Source: DATJGR01 sp963787045
Lineage (GTDB): Bacteria; Pseudomonadota; Gammaproteobacteria; Pseudomonadales; Azotimanducaceae
DNA length: 64,000 nt
Assembly: GCA_963787045.1 (NCBI GenBank)
Contig: CAWBBR010000020.1
Span: 1-64,000 of the forward strand
Reading direction: 5' to 3'
A program made the position numbers and the translations under genes. The notes below the pieces were generated by a model that saw only the letters and a list, made by a program, of their open reading frames with translations, searched no databases and was not told where the DNA came from. Every line of letters starts with the position of its first letter. Position 1 is the first letter of the stretch. Positions 18,071-27,645 of the stretch are shown here, one piece after another.

Positions 18071-19078
18071 CTACTCCTCGAATTGCACCACCATCTTGCC
18101 GACGTTCTCGCCTGTGAAAAGGCCGATGAAAGCCGCGGGTGCACGGTCGATGCCGTGCATCTTCGTTTCGCGATACTGAATCGCGCCGCTGTCGATCCAG
18201 CTTTCCATGTCGCGCCTGAATTGCGCGCGCAGGTTGTTGAAGTGCGACACGATGAAGCCGCGCAACGTCAGCCCGAGACCGATCGCCAGCGTCAGGTTGT
18301 TGGGACCCGGCGGCGGTGTGGCGTCGTTGTACTGTGCGATGGCGCCGCACAGCGGAATGCGCCCGAACGGCCGCATGTGGCTGAGCGCCGCCTGCAGATG
18401 GTCGCCGCCGACGTTGTCGAAGTAGACGTCGAGACCTTTCGGCGCGGCGTCGCGCAATTCGGCCAGCAGATCGGCGCCGTGATAGTCGAACGCGCGGTCG
18501 AAGCCGAGTTCATCCGTCAGCAGACGCACTTTCGCTGCGCTGCCGGCGCTGCCGACCACGTGACAGCCCCTGATCTTCGCGATCTGCCCGACGATCGAGC
18601 CGACGGCGCCGGCTGCGCCAGAAACGAATACGGTTTCGCCGTCCTTCAGCGCGCCGACTTCGAGCAGCCCGACGTACGCCGTCATGCCGGGCATGCCGAG
18701 CGCGCCGAGATACGCGGACGCCGGCGCGACCAGCTTGCCGAGGGGCGACAGCACGTCGCCCTTCGCCACGAACGCCTCGCGCCACGCGAAGTTGCTCTCG
18801 ACGTAGTCGCCCGCGCGGAACTCCGGATGTTTCGACTCCACCACGCGCCCGATCGCACCACCGTTCATGGTGGCGCCGAGCTGAAACGGCGGCACGTAAG
18901 ACTTGCGGTCCACCATCCGCCCGCGCATGTACGGGTCGACGCTCATGCAGACATTCTTGACGAGGACTTCGCCAGCGCCTGGGCCACCGACGTCGACTTC
19001 GACGATCTGAAAATCGTCCGGCTTCGGCAGACCCACCGGCCGACGCTTCAACTGGACTTCTCGGCTGCGGGTCATCAT
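18071..19078 (-). CDS. NADP-dependent medium-chain oxidoreductase (CurA/alkenal reductase-like)
   Basis: A 335-residue zinc-independent medium-chain dehydrogenase/reductase. The N-terminal part has VCMSVDPYMRGRM, diagnostic of the NADP-dependent alkenal/one oxidoreductase and CurA subgroup. The Rossmann domain has VFVSGAAGAVGSIVGQIAK (AxxGxxG loop) and DVYFDNVGGDHLQAAL. The C-terminal end is ENVGKMVVQFEE. No zinc ligands are present. Expected reaction: NADPH-dependent reduction of the carbon-carbon double bond in alpha,beta-unsaturated carbonyls, a detoxification role. It starts at 19078 (the next Met is at 19075) and is first in a two-gene unit with the exported methyltransferase. Confidence 0.92.
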   Translation of the reverse strand: MMTRSREVQLKRRPVGLPKPDDFQIVEVDVGGPGAGEVLVKNVCMSVDPYMRGRMVDRKSYVPPFQLGATMNGGAIGRVVESKHPEFRAGDYVESNFAWREAFVAKGDVLSPLGKLVAPASAYLGALGMPGMTAYVGLLEVGALKDGETVFVSGAAGAVGSIVGQIAKIRGCHVVGSAGSAAKVRLLTDELGFDRAFDYHGADLLAELRDAAPKGLDVYFDNVGGDHLQAALSHMRPFGRIPLCGAIAQYNDATPPPGPNNLTLAIGLGLTLRGFIVSHFNNLRAQFRRDMESWIDSGAIQYRETKMHGIDRAPAAFIGLFTGENVGKMVVQFEE

Positions 19079-19159
19079 CGTTCTCCTTCATCAGCACGCA
19101 AATACAGGCGCCGACTATACCGCGCGCCGAGGTGACGACACGATGAAAGCCCAGTCCAC

Positions 19160-20049
19160 ATGAAAGCGCAGGCCGACGGATCGATCAGCGAGGAGGCGGC
19201 GCGACTGCTCGAGATCCTCGCGCTCGAACCGATCGAACTGAATCTGTTTCGCGGCGCGAACGAAGACCGTCTCGGCCGGCTGTTCGGCGGCCAGGTGCTC
19301 GCGCAGGCGCTGCGCGCAGCGTCGAGTACGGTTGATGGCCGCCGGCCGCATTCGCTGCACGGCTATTTCATGCGCGCCGGCGATCCCGAGCGACCGGTGC
19401 TGTACGAAGTGGAGCGGATCCGCGACGGCTCGAGCTTCACGACGCGGCGCGTGGTCGCGGTGCAGAACGGCGAGGCAATCTTCAACATGGATGCGTCGTT
19501 CCAGATCGACGAACCGGGCCTCAGCCACGAAATCGCGATGCCGAACGTGCCGCGTCCCGACGCGCTCGAGGAAGACGTCACGCGCGCACGGCGCGAAGCG
19601 AAGACCAATCCGCAGATCAGCGTGTGGGCGCAACACCCTCGTCCGTTCGAGACGCGCTCGGTATTCCCGCAGGACCAACCGCGCGCGCCGCGCGAACAAT
19701 TCTGGAATCCGGTGTGGGTCCGATTCCGCGCCGCCGTGCCCGAGCGACGACGCGGCACTTACGCTTCTGTCTGCTCGCCTACGCCTCCGACATGGGCATG
19801 GTGTCCACCGCGACGCTGCCGCACATCGACACAGTACCGCGCACCGAAATCCAGATGGCGAGCCTCGACCACGCGCTCTGGATCCATCGCGACTTCCGCG
19901 TCGACGACTGGCTCCTCATCGTCAAACGCACCAGCTCCGCCAGCGGCGCCCGCGGCATGAACCACGCAGAATTCTTCGATCTCGACGGACGCCTCGTCGC
20001 ATCGGCATCGCAAGAAGGATTGATGCGGCGGATGGTCGGAGAAAGGTGA
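19160..20049 (+). CDS. tesB: Acyl-CoA thioesterase II (one frameshift)
   Basis: Double-hotdog TesB thioesterase, hydrolysing medium- and long-chain acyl-CoA to fatty acid and CoA. The first hotdog has LFGGQVLAQALRAA and HSLHGYFMRAGDPERPVLYEVE. The second has LLAYASDMGMVSTATLPH and SLDHALWIHRDFRVDDWLLI, including the family's conserved Asp near the active site. About 296 residues in total, the usual TesB size is 280-290. A frameshift near 19750 moves the C-terminal third into another frame. It diverges from the reductase gene and converges on the C39 ABC exporter. Confidence 0.92.
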
Positions 20050-20118
20050 TGTATCAACGGGTGGGTGGCTCGAGCGCGTCCGAAGCGGCATTCACCCATC
20101 TCCGCCGTGAATCGAAGC

Positions 20119-22213
20119 TCAACAGCGATCGCGTGTCCGATCGAGCCGCCACGAACCATCGCGTTCCAACGAGATGACCTTGTCGGCGAGTTGCGCGACT
20201 GCATCGCGGTGCGTGGTGAAGATGCAGGTGATACCGAGTTCGGCGATCGACTGCATGATCGCGAGTTCGGTCGGCAGGTCGAGATGGCTGGTGCCTTCGT
20301 CGAGGAACAGGATCGTCGGTTCGCGGTAGAGCGCGCGGGCGAGCAGCAGGCGTTGCTGCTGGCCGATCGACAGCGCCGATCCCATGTCGCCGATCCGGCT
20401 GTCGAAACCCATCGGTAGCTGCGCGATGTCGTCGTAGATGTGTGCGATGCGCGCCGCGCGTTCGAGCTTTGCGGGATCGACGGCGAGGTCGAAGAACGCG
20501 ATGTTGTCGCGGATCGATCCCGAAAGCAGCGCGTCGTCCTGCAGCAGCGCGGCAATGCCGGCGCGATACGAACGGATACCGAGGCGGTCGAGCGGAATGC
20601 CGTCGACGTCGATGCGTCCGCCGGTGGGGCGGATCAGGCCGACCAGTAGTCGCAGCAGCGTCGACTTGCCGACGCCCGACGGGCCGGTCACGGCGACGCG
20701 TTCGCCGACCTCGATACTCACGTCCAGGTCGCGCAGCACCGCCCGATCGTCGCCCGGATACGCGAAGCTCAGACGTTGCACGCGCAACGCGCCGCGCACC
20801 GGCGCGGTGAATGACGATTGCGCGACGAGACCGGGTTCCTGATCCGCGAAAGCGATGTCGGATATGCGTTCGAGATGCAGCGTCAGCATCAACCCCTGCA
20901 CGATCTGCGTGATCAGCGAGTTCATGGCGTTGGAAAAGTGCGTCCGGTACGCGATGAACGCGTACAGCATGCCGATGGTGAGTGCGCCGGAGAGGACCTG
21001 CTGCGCGCCCACGAACACGATCAGCACGCTTTCGATGCCGAGCAGCAGGCCGCTCAGTGCGTCGTAACCGAGATTGAGCCGCGCGACGCGCACACCCGCG
21101 TTGATCGAATCCACGAACAGGTCCTGCCACGCGCGTTCGCGCTCGGCTTCCTTGCCGAACAGCTTCACTCCCTGAAGCGCGCGAATCGTTTCGAGAAAGT
21201 GCGAATCGAGCCGCGCGTCTGCGGCGATGCTCTCGTGGCTGCGCCGTCGCAGCGGTTGCAGCAGCACAACGCGTAGTGCGGCGTAGAGAACGAACGCGGC
21301 GAGCGCGATGCCGGCGAGCAGCGGCGAGTACACGAAGATGACGGTCAGCGTGGTCAATGCCATCGCGCCGTCGATCGACCACCGCCACCACACCGCCGGA
21401 GATGAATTCCTGCACCGGTTTCAACGAACGGAAGCGCGAGATCACGTCGCCGACGTGGCGGCGCTGGAAGTACTCGAGCGGCAGCCGGATCAGGTGGAAC
21501 AACAACCTTGCGCCCAGCGAGAAGTTCAACCGATTCGCGAAGTACAGACTCGCGAACCCGCGGAGCGTCTTCGTCGCGACGTTCAGCACGGCCAGCAGTA
21601 GAAAACCGACCGCGAGAAGCGGCAGCACGTCGACGTCCTGCTTGACCAGCACGTCGTCGACCACGAGTTGTATGTAGGACGGCGTTGCGAGAGCGAACAG
21701 CTGAATGAACGTCGACAGTGCAACCAACTGCGCTATGGCGCGACGCGGAACTTCGGCGCCGCGCCACAACGAAAGCAGACTCAACCGTGGCGCGCGCGGC
21801 GCGCGCTCGAACGCTGCCGTCGGGGTGAGTTCCAGCGCGATGCCGGTGAAGTGCTTGGAGAGTTCCGCAAGCGGAAAACGGCGCTGGCCGACGGCCGGAT
21901 TGTGGATTTCGACGTGACGCCTGGCGACGCGCTTCAACACCACGAAGTGGTCGAAATCCCAATGCAGTATTGCAGGGCAGGCGAGTTGCCGAAGCTCGTC
22001 GATGTCGACGCGCAATGGCCGCGCGGACAAGCCGAGCGTCGTCGCGGCGCCGATCAACGTGCGCAACGACCAACCGCGCAGCGTGGCACCCAGGCGCCGT
22101 CGCAACGCGTGCGCATCGGCGCCACCGCCGTGGAAGGCGGCGAGCATGGCCAGGCAGATCAAACCGCACTCGGATGCTTCGGACTGCAGCATTACCGGCA
22201 ATCGACCGCGCAT
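20119..22213 (-). CDS. Peptidase C39-containing ABC exporter for double-glycine peptides (one frameshift)
   Basis: About 697 residues in three parts. The N-terminal C39 peptidase (residues 1-140) has the catalytic Cys in QSEASECGLICLAMLA and the His in HWDFDHFVVLKR. The third catalytic position reads HNPAVG, Asn instead of the commoner Asp. A six-helix membrane domain follows, then a nucleotide-binding domain with Walker A GPSGVGKST, signature LSIGQ and Walker B ILFLDEGTSHLD. This type cleaves a leader after Gly-Gly and exports the mature peptide. A frameshift near 21370 lies in the membrane domain. The start at 22213 overlaps the HlyD stop by one base (TGATG). The cargo is probably encoded at 24544. 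Confidence 0.92.
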
Positions 22214-23506
22214 CAGCCGCGACCTCGCATGCCGAGCAGCGGCTCGAGCGCCCATTCGAGAATGCTGCGCCGTTCCAGAATGATGTCGGCGCTGAACAGC
22301 ATCCCCGACTGCAACGGCACGTCGCGCCCGTCGGCGCCGATCGACTGACTGAGCAGGTCGACCGTGGCCGGATAAGCGGGCTTCGTAACGCGCAACGGTC
22401 CGTAGTCGTCGCCGTCGAACAGCACGCTGCGCGCCACCTCACGCAGCCGCGCGCGCTGAACGCCGAAGTGCTGGTACGGAAACGCGTCGTAGCGCAGGCG
22501 CACCTCCTGGCCGGCTTCGACGAAACCGATCGCGGCGGTTGGAATCAGCAAGCGGCCGATCAACACCGAATCGTCCGGGATCAGCGTCAGTGCAAATTCG
22601 GACGGCGACGCGGTATCGCCGACCTTGCGGTTCACCGTCACCACGCGCCCGCTTGCCGGCGCGCGCACCTCGAAGTTGCGGCGCGCGCGAATCTGCACTT
22701 CGGCGCGTTCGATGGCGGCGCGGCGCGTTCCGAGGTCGGAGAGACGCTCGGCGTGTTCCAGCGGCAGCCGGCGCAGTTGCGCGACCAGCGCCGCGCGCTC
22801 GCCGACGATGCGCTCGTACAACTGCCGCGTGGTCTGCAGCCGCTCGCGGACCTGCAGGTGCTGTTGGCGTCGCGCCAGCCACTCCACCGCGGCGAGGGCG
22901 CCGCTGTCGCGCAGTTTGCGCAGCGCGTCGAGTTGCTGATCGGCGAGTTCGTTCTGCTCCGCCTGCACTTCGATCAGCCGGGCGATTTCGGTCGTTTGCT
23001 GCGACGTCGTCTGCAGTTGCGCGAGCAAGCCCGCGCGCTCGGCATCGAATCGATTCGACTCGCGTTCGCGCGCCTCCGCGAGCGCGTCGCGTTCGTTGGC
23101 GTATCCGGACAGCAACTGCGCGTCGGCGTCGGTTCCGTCCGGCATCGATTGCAGATCGACCACGTTGAACAGCACGTCGTCGCGATGAACGCTGTCGCCG
23201 TCCGATACGCGCATGCCGCTCGATGACACCGGCGCGCGGCGGAAACACGCGGAGTACGCCGCGGTCGGGTTCGAGATAGCCGTTCACCGTTTCCTTGCGC
23301 GCGTATTCGCCGTACACGACGAACGCAATCGCAGCCGCGACGATCGCCGCGATCAGCAGCGTGGTCGCACCGATCGTCGCGTCGTTGCCGATCCGCGTCG
23401 TGCCGAACACGGTGGTGCCGCGAAACGCGACGGCGGAGTCACGAAACAGCGCGGCGGGCGCAGCCTGAACTGGATTTGAACGGAGTGATGGAATGAGGCG
23501 CTTCAT
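22213..23506 (-). CDS. HlyD family periplasmic adaptor of the peptide exporter (one frameshift)
   Basis: Membrane-fusion protein linking the C39 ABC exporter to an outer-membrane channel. A short cytoplasmic N-terminus precedes a single membrane helix (ATTLLIAAIVAAAIAFVVYG, residues about 51-70), then barrel-sandwich halves (GVIERH/GMRVSDGDSV and VRAPASGRVVTVNRKVGD) around a long coiled-coil hairpin (about 120-230). No TolC gene is nearby. A frameshift near 23222 falls in the first lipoyl half. The start at 23506 overlaps, head to head, the start of the + strand acyltransferase (23493); a GTG at 23521 is an alternative. It is translationally coupled to the exporter gene. Confidence 0.9.
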
Positions 23507-24398
23507 CGGAACGAGATCCACTGCAAACTACCGATCCGCAGTCGCCGCGCTGCAGCGCGTTTCGCCGTTGGACCCGACGTTGCGTGCGCGACGTTTGATG
23601 TCGAGGGCGCTGGCGAATGGTCTGCTGCCGGTGAACCTCGAACCGCTAACCTACGCCTTTGAAGAATTGTTGGGAGAGTCGGCGGCGTCTGCACGTCGCC
23701 TGATCCATGACTGGTTTTTCTATAGGCATTTGGAGAGCGCGAGCTGGATCGACGCGCGGCACCGGCCACGGGCAGTGCTGCGCGACGCTGCACGCATAGG
23801 CGACTACGTGAACGCGTGTCCGCGCGGCGTACTCGTCGCCACGATTCACCTCGGCGACTATCTCGAAGGTTTGCGTCAACTGCGGCTCGTGCTGTCCACG
23901 TCGAAACGCATACTGGTAGTACGACGCAGCGCGTGGAGCGAGATCGAACAGCGCGCGTTCGCGCGAATCGCGTCGACGGAGATGGCGTTGACGGTGGTGC
24001 GCACCGGCGATGGCGCTGCGATACAGGCGGTGCGCGCGTTGCGACGCGGCGAAATCGTCGTGGTGCTGTACGACCTGCCGCGCCAGTTCGGCCGCACCGT
24101 CGAGGTCGATTTCTTCGGCCGCCGCGCGCATTTCGTGCGAGGTCCGGCGGAACTCGCCGCGCTCGGCCGCGCCGACGTGTTGCCGCTGTTCACTCATTAC
24201 GATGCGGACGGCGTTTCGGTGACTGCGGCGCAGCCGGTGATCGCCGCAATCGCGTCGCAATCGTCCGGGCGCGCGGCGTGGACGGCGACGCTCGCGCAAC
24301 GCTTGTGCGCGCTGGCGGAGCAGCAGATTCGAGCCCATCCGAGTCAGTGGTCGCATTGGACGTTCGTGCGCGAACTGCTGAGCGGCGGCGCGCGCTGA
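23493..24398 (+). CDS. LPLAT/LpxL-like acyltransferase within the peptide export locus
   Basis: 301 residues with the lysophospholipid/lipid A acyltransferase fold. The catalytic-His block is VATIHLGDYLEGLRQLR. The Asp three residues after His departs from the HX4D/E spacing of LpxL (H+5 is Leu, H+6 is Glu). Later blocks, EIVVVLYDLPRQFGRTVEVDFFGRRAHFVRG (read in two parts) and GPAELAALGRADVLPLFTHYD, match the substrate-cleft region of LpxL-type enzymes. No N-terminal membrane helix is evident, unlike LpxL. The ATG at 23493 has GGAG seven bases upstream. It precedes the double-glycine peptide gene on the same strand, so it may acylate the peptide, its immunity partner or a lipid; not lipid A synthesis by context. 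Confidence 0.78.
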   Translation: MRRFIGTRSTANYRSAVAALQRVSPLDPTLRARRLMSRALANGLLPVNLEPLTYAFEELLGESAASARRLIHDWFFYRHLESASWIDARHRPRAVLRDAARIGDYVNACPRGVLVATIHLGDYLEGLRQLRLVLSTSKRILVVRRSAWSEIEQRAFARIASTEMALTVVRTGDGAAIQAVRALRRGEIVVVLYDLPRQFGRTVEVDFFGRRAHFVRGPAELAALGRADVLPLFTHYDADGVSVTAAQPVIAAIASQSSGRAAWTATLAQRLCALAEQQIRAHPSQWSHWTFVRELLSGGAR

Positions 24399-24543
24399 CG
24401 GGTGGGCGGATGTCGCACACGCGAACCAGCAGACGTCGCAACGAACTCTCGGACGGAGCGGTTTCCGGCGGGTCGGCGCCGGCGTAGCGTCGAGTCGGGT
24501 CGACAGGAACCCGAACCCAACAACCAGTCAGGAGGACGAGAAC

Positions 24544-24777
24544 ATGCGGACGCTATCTCAAGCGGAGATCGATCAGGTCAGCGGCGGTGTCGACTCGATC
24601 AACGTCGGCGGCGTGAGCATCACGGGAATCGAAGCGGGCATCGCGTTGCGGAACGTGATGGGCGCAACGGGGGTCGCCTTCGCGGCCGGATACGGCGCGG
24701 GCACGCTGATGAATTCGGCGTACACGGCCGCGTCGGGTCAGTCGCTGGGAACCGACCTTTATCAATGGTCGAACTGA
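24544..24777 (+). CDS. Double-glycine leader precursor peptide (microcin/bacteriocin-like)
   Basis: 77-residue precursor. The leader MRTLSQAEIDQVSGG closely follows the class II microcin leader consensus (MRxLxxxExxxVSGG), with cleavage expected after Gly15. The 62-residue mature peptide is Gly/Ala-rich with a hydrophobic stretch (GATGVAFAAGYGAGTL) suited to membrane insertion, contains no Cys, Lys or His, and ends in YQWSN. It has a strong AGGAGG ribosome site. The neighbouring C39 exporter and HlyD adaptor are the matching secretion machinery, and the next gene encodes a four-helix membrane protein. It was small enough to be missed by routine annotation. Activity unproven; a signalling peptide is also possible. 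Confidence 0.85.
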   Translation: MRTLSQAEIDQVSGGVDSINVGGVSITGIEAGIALRNVMGATGVAFAAGYGAGTLMNSAYTAASGQSLGTDLYQWSN

Positions 24778-24789
24778 AGGAGCGGCGCC

Positions 24790-25200
24790 GTGATCGACGA
24801 TGAAGTACCGCCGTCGGTCGCGAGCGTCGTCGGTCATGTCTGCGGCGTCGTCGCCGTGGGCATGGCCGCTTTGAGCGTGTTCGGCCTCTGGTCGCTGGCG
24901 CAAAAGCTCACGCTTGCCGGGATCGTCCTGGAGACGATCGCGATCGCGATGTCGTTGCTGATGTTCCGCTGGGCGGGGGCGTTGACCGGTTTCTGGAATA
25001 CGCGCGGTAAGCTCGCGGTGCCGAAGTTCGTCTACTCGATGTTCGGCGCGCTGTTCGCCGGGGTCGCGGTGATAGGTGTGGTCGTTTCTATAGTGCAGCC
25101 GCCACGGTCGCTCGATGCCGGCCTGGTCACGGTGATCGGCGTCGCGTGCAGTATCTCGGTGAGCTACTTCTGCTACCTGGCTTATCAGCGCTTCAAGTAG
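24790..25200 (+). CDS. Small four-helix membrane protein, candidate immunity protein
   Basis: 136 residues, GTG start with AAGGAG seven bases upstream, 12 bases after the precursor peptide stop, so surely cotranscribed. Four predicted membrane helices (about 12-34, 41-60, 79-102, 110-130), joined by short loops, with a cytoplasmic-type C-terminus YQRFK. I recognise no family. Microcin and class II bacteriocin immunity proteins are commonly small multi-helix inner-membrane proteins encoded directly after the toxin, so immunity is the leading guess. It could also be a second structural or chaperone component. Confidence 0.75.
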   Translation: MIDDEVPPSVASVVGHVCGVVAVGMAALSVFGLWSLAQKLTLAGIVLETIAIAMSLLMFRWAGALTGFWNTRGKLAVPKFVYSMFGALFAGVAVIGVVVSIVQPPRSLDAGLVTVIGVACSISVSYFCYLAYQRFK

Positions 25201-25206
25201 CGCGGG

Positions 25207-25788
25207 TCAGACGTCGCCGGCGGCCGGTCGCGCGATGTAGCGGCGCACCGTATCGACGAGTTCCGCTTCGCTCTCGTACGGCACGCTGCGCAATACGCGC
25301 CAGCGGTTTTCGACGATCGGCTTGGGCACCATTACCGAGAACACGCCGCGGTTCGAAATGAAGATGCCGTGTGCGCCGTCGGCCGGGCTGTAATCGGGCG
25401 CGAGGCAGATGTCGAACAGCGGCAAGCCGTCCTGATGGGCGACGAACTCGAGCGGTTTCTCCGGTGTGTCCGAAGGCTCGACATAGACGCGACCGAGCCG
25501 GTTCGAATAGCCGGCCTTGTCGAGCAGTTCCATCAATTCCGAGCGGCGCACCTGGCGCGGATCGAGCACCGGCGGCCCTTCGACGTTTTCGTCGATGCCT
25601 GGGATGAAGCCGACGTCTTCGCCGTCGTCGAGCGCCTGAATCGCATTGGCCACGGACGCGAGTTTCGCAACCGCATCGGGGTCGTGGCTGGCGATGGCTT
25701 CGAGATCGAGGTGGCCGAGGATGCTCTGCGCACGCTTGGCGATCTCGATCAGCTCATTCAAGCTCCGTTCTTGCGGTTCGGACTGCAT
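25207..25788 (-). CDS. Hypothetical protein, 193 aa
   Basis: I do not recognise a family. The start at 25788 is preceded by GGGAGTGGGC as ribosome site; an in-frame ATG lies at 25800. The N-terminal third is helical and acidic (SLNELIEIAKRAQSILGHLDLEAIA). The C-terminal part has an alpha/beta look (FVAHQDGLPLFDICLAPDY, HGIFISNRGVFSVMVPKPI). No signal peptide or membrane helix. It converges on the candidate immunity gene and diverges from glnS. Nothing ties it to the peptide locus beyond position. Confidence 0.65.
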   Translation of the reverse strand: MQSEPQERSLNELIEIAKRAQSILGHLDLEAIASHDPDAVAKLASVANAIQALDDGEDVGFIPGIDENVEGPPVLDPRQVRRSELMELLDKAGYSNRLGRVYVEPSDTPEKPLEFVAHQDGLPLFDICLAPDYSPADGAHGIFISNRGVFSVMVPKPIVENRWRVLRSVPYESEAELVDTVRRYIARPAAGDV

Positions 25789-25918
25789 GCCCACTCCCAT
25801 GGCGTGCTCTGACAGAGTCTAGTCGAGATATTTGTGCCTGCTTGCCGGTCGGGGCCGCCGCCGATTCCGCTACAATGCGCCGCGTTTTCGCCACGTTACG
25901 GACCACGACGGAATCCGC

Positions 25919-27645
25919 ATGTCACTCGACGCTTCAAAGCCGCCCGAACCGACCGACTTCATCCGCCAGCGGGTTCGACACGACCTCGACGAGCAGGTGG
26001 TGGCAGGCGTCGTCACGCGGTTTCCGCCGGAGCCGAACGGCTATCTGCACATCGGCCATGCCAAGAGCATCTGCCTGAACTTCGGCGTGGCCCGCGAGTT
26101 CGGCGGCTTCTGCTATCTGCGTTTCGACGACACCAATCCGTTGAAAGAAGACGACGAATACGTCGATTCGATCCAGCAGGACGTCCGTTGGCTCGGTTTC
26201 GACTGGGGCGAGCACCTGACGTACGCGAGCGACTATTTCGAGCAGCTGTACGACTTCGCTATGCAGTTGATTCGCGACGGCAAAGCGTTCGTCGACGGTC
26301 TGTCGGCCGACGAGATCCGCACGACGCGCGGCACGCTGACGGAACCCGGCAGAGAGAGCCCGCACCGCAGTCGCCCGATCGCGGAGAGCGTCGATCTGTT
26401 CACGCGCATGCGCGCCGGCGAGTTTCCCGACGGGGCGTATGTGGTGCGCGCGAAGATCGACATGGCCTCGCCGAACGTCAACATGCGCGATCCGGTGCTC
26501 TACCGCATCCGGCACGCGCACCACCAGCGCACCGGCGACAAGTGGTGCATCTATCCGACGTACGACTTCACGCACTGCATCTGCGATGCGCTCGAAGGCG
26601 TTACGCACTCGTTGTGCACGCTCGAGTTCGAAGACCATCGTCCGCTGTACGACTGGGTGCTCGACAACATCAACGTCAACTTCCATCCGCCGCAGATCGA
26701 GTTCTCCCGCCTCGGTCTCGAATACACCGTGATGAGCAAGCGGTTGTTGCACGAACTCGTAACCGAGAAACACGTCGCCGGTTGGGACGATCCGCGCATG
26801 CCGACGATCGCCGGCTTGCGCCGCCGCGGCGTTACGCCCGCGGCGATCCGCGACTTCTGCGGTCGAATCGGCGTAACCAAGCAGGACAACGTGATCGAGC
26901 TCAGCCTGCTCGAGTTCTGCATCCGCCACGATCTGGAAGCGACCGCGCCGCGCGGGATGGCGGTGGTAGACCCGCTGAAAGTGACGATCACGAACTATCC
27001 GAACGCGTCGGACGAAGTGCTGTCTGCGACGTGGCATCCCCAACGAGCCGAGATGGGGGCGAGGCAGCTCACGTTCGGCCGCACGGTGTACATCGAGCGC
27101 GACGATTTCGCCAAGGTGCCGCCGCCGAAATACAAACGGCTCGTGGCCGGCGGCATGGTGCGGTTGCGCAACGGCTTCATCATCCGCTGCGACGAGTCGA
27201 TCGAAGACGCGAGCGGCGCCGTTGTGGAATTGCGTTGCAGCTACGTACCGGAGTCGAAAAGCGGCTCCGATACCAGCGGACTCAAACCGAAGGGCGTCAT
27301 CCATTGGGTGTCGGCCGGTTCGGCGGTGGCCGCCGAGTTCCGTTTGTACGAGCACCTGTTCAACGACCCGAATCCGGCGAAGCTCGACTTCGCGAACGCG
27401 CTGAATCCGGCGTCGCTGACGGTGCGCAAAGGTTTCGTCGAGCGGGCGATCGTCGAATCCGAAGCGCCGCGTTTTCAGTTCGAGCGGCTCGGCTACTTCT
27501 GCAAAGACGACTCGCATCGGGCCGACCGGCCGGTGTTCAACAGGACGGTCGCTTTGCGCGAAGACGCGGCCAAGGATGTCGGCGTCAAGGAACCGGAAAA
27601 GTGGCGGCGGTGGGGTCGCAACCGACGGTCGAGAAACGTAGATGA
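25919..27645 (+). CDS. glnS: Glutaminyl-tRNA synthetase (C-terminal frameshift)
   Basis: Charges tRNA-Gln with glutamine. Class I signatures are intact: HIGH-type PPEPNGYLHIGHAKSICLNFG (residues about 35-55), and KMSKS-type EYTVMSKR near 270. The family's RFDDTNP, FTHCICDALEGVTHSLCTLEFEDHRPLYDW (read in parts) and C-terminal anticodon beta-barrels are present. The start at 25919 follows a TACAAT -10-like hexamer. One frameshift near 27600 gives the tail KVAAVGSQPTVEKRR with stop at 27645, overlapping the next gene's ATG by four bases. Because glnS is essential in bacteria that have it, the frameshift is best read as a sequence error. First gene of a long operon. Confidence 0.95.

Noticed and set aside
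23493..24398. Annotation as lipid A acyltransferase LpxL
   Set aside because: Catalytic spacing differs, the N-terminal membrane helix is missing, and the neighbours are peptide export genes rather than lipopolysaccharide genes.
25842..25876. A sigma-70 promoter for glnS (TTGCCG at 25842, TACAAT at 25871)
   Set aside because: The spacing of 23 bases is too long for a standard promoter; only the -10-like hexamer is noted in the glnS entry.
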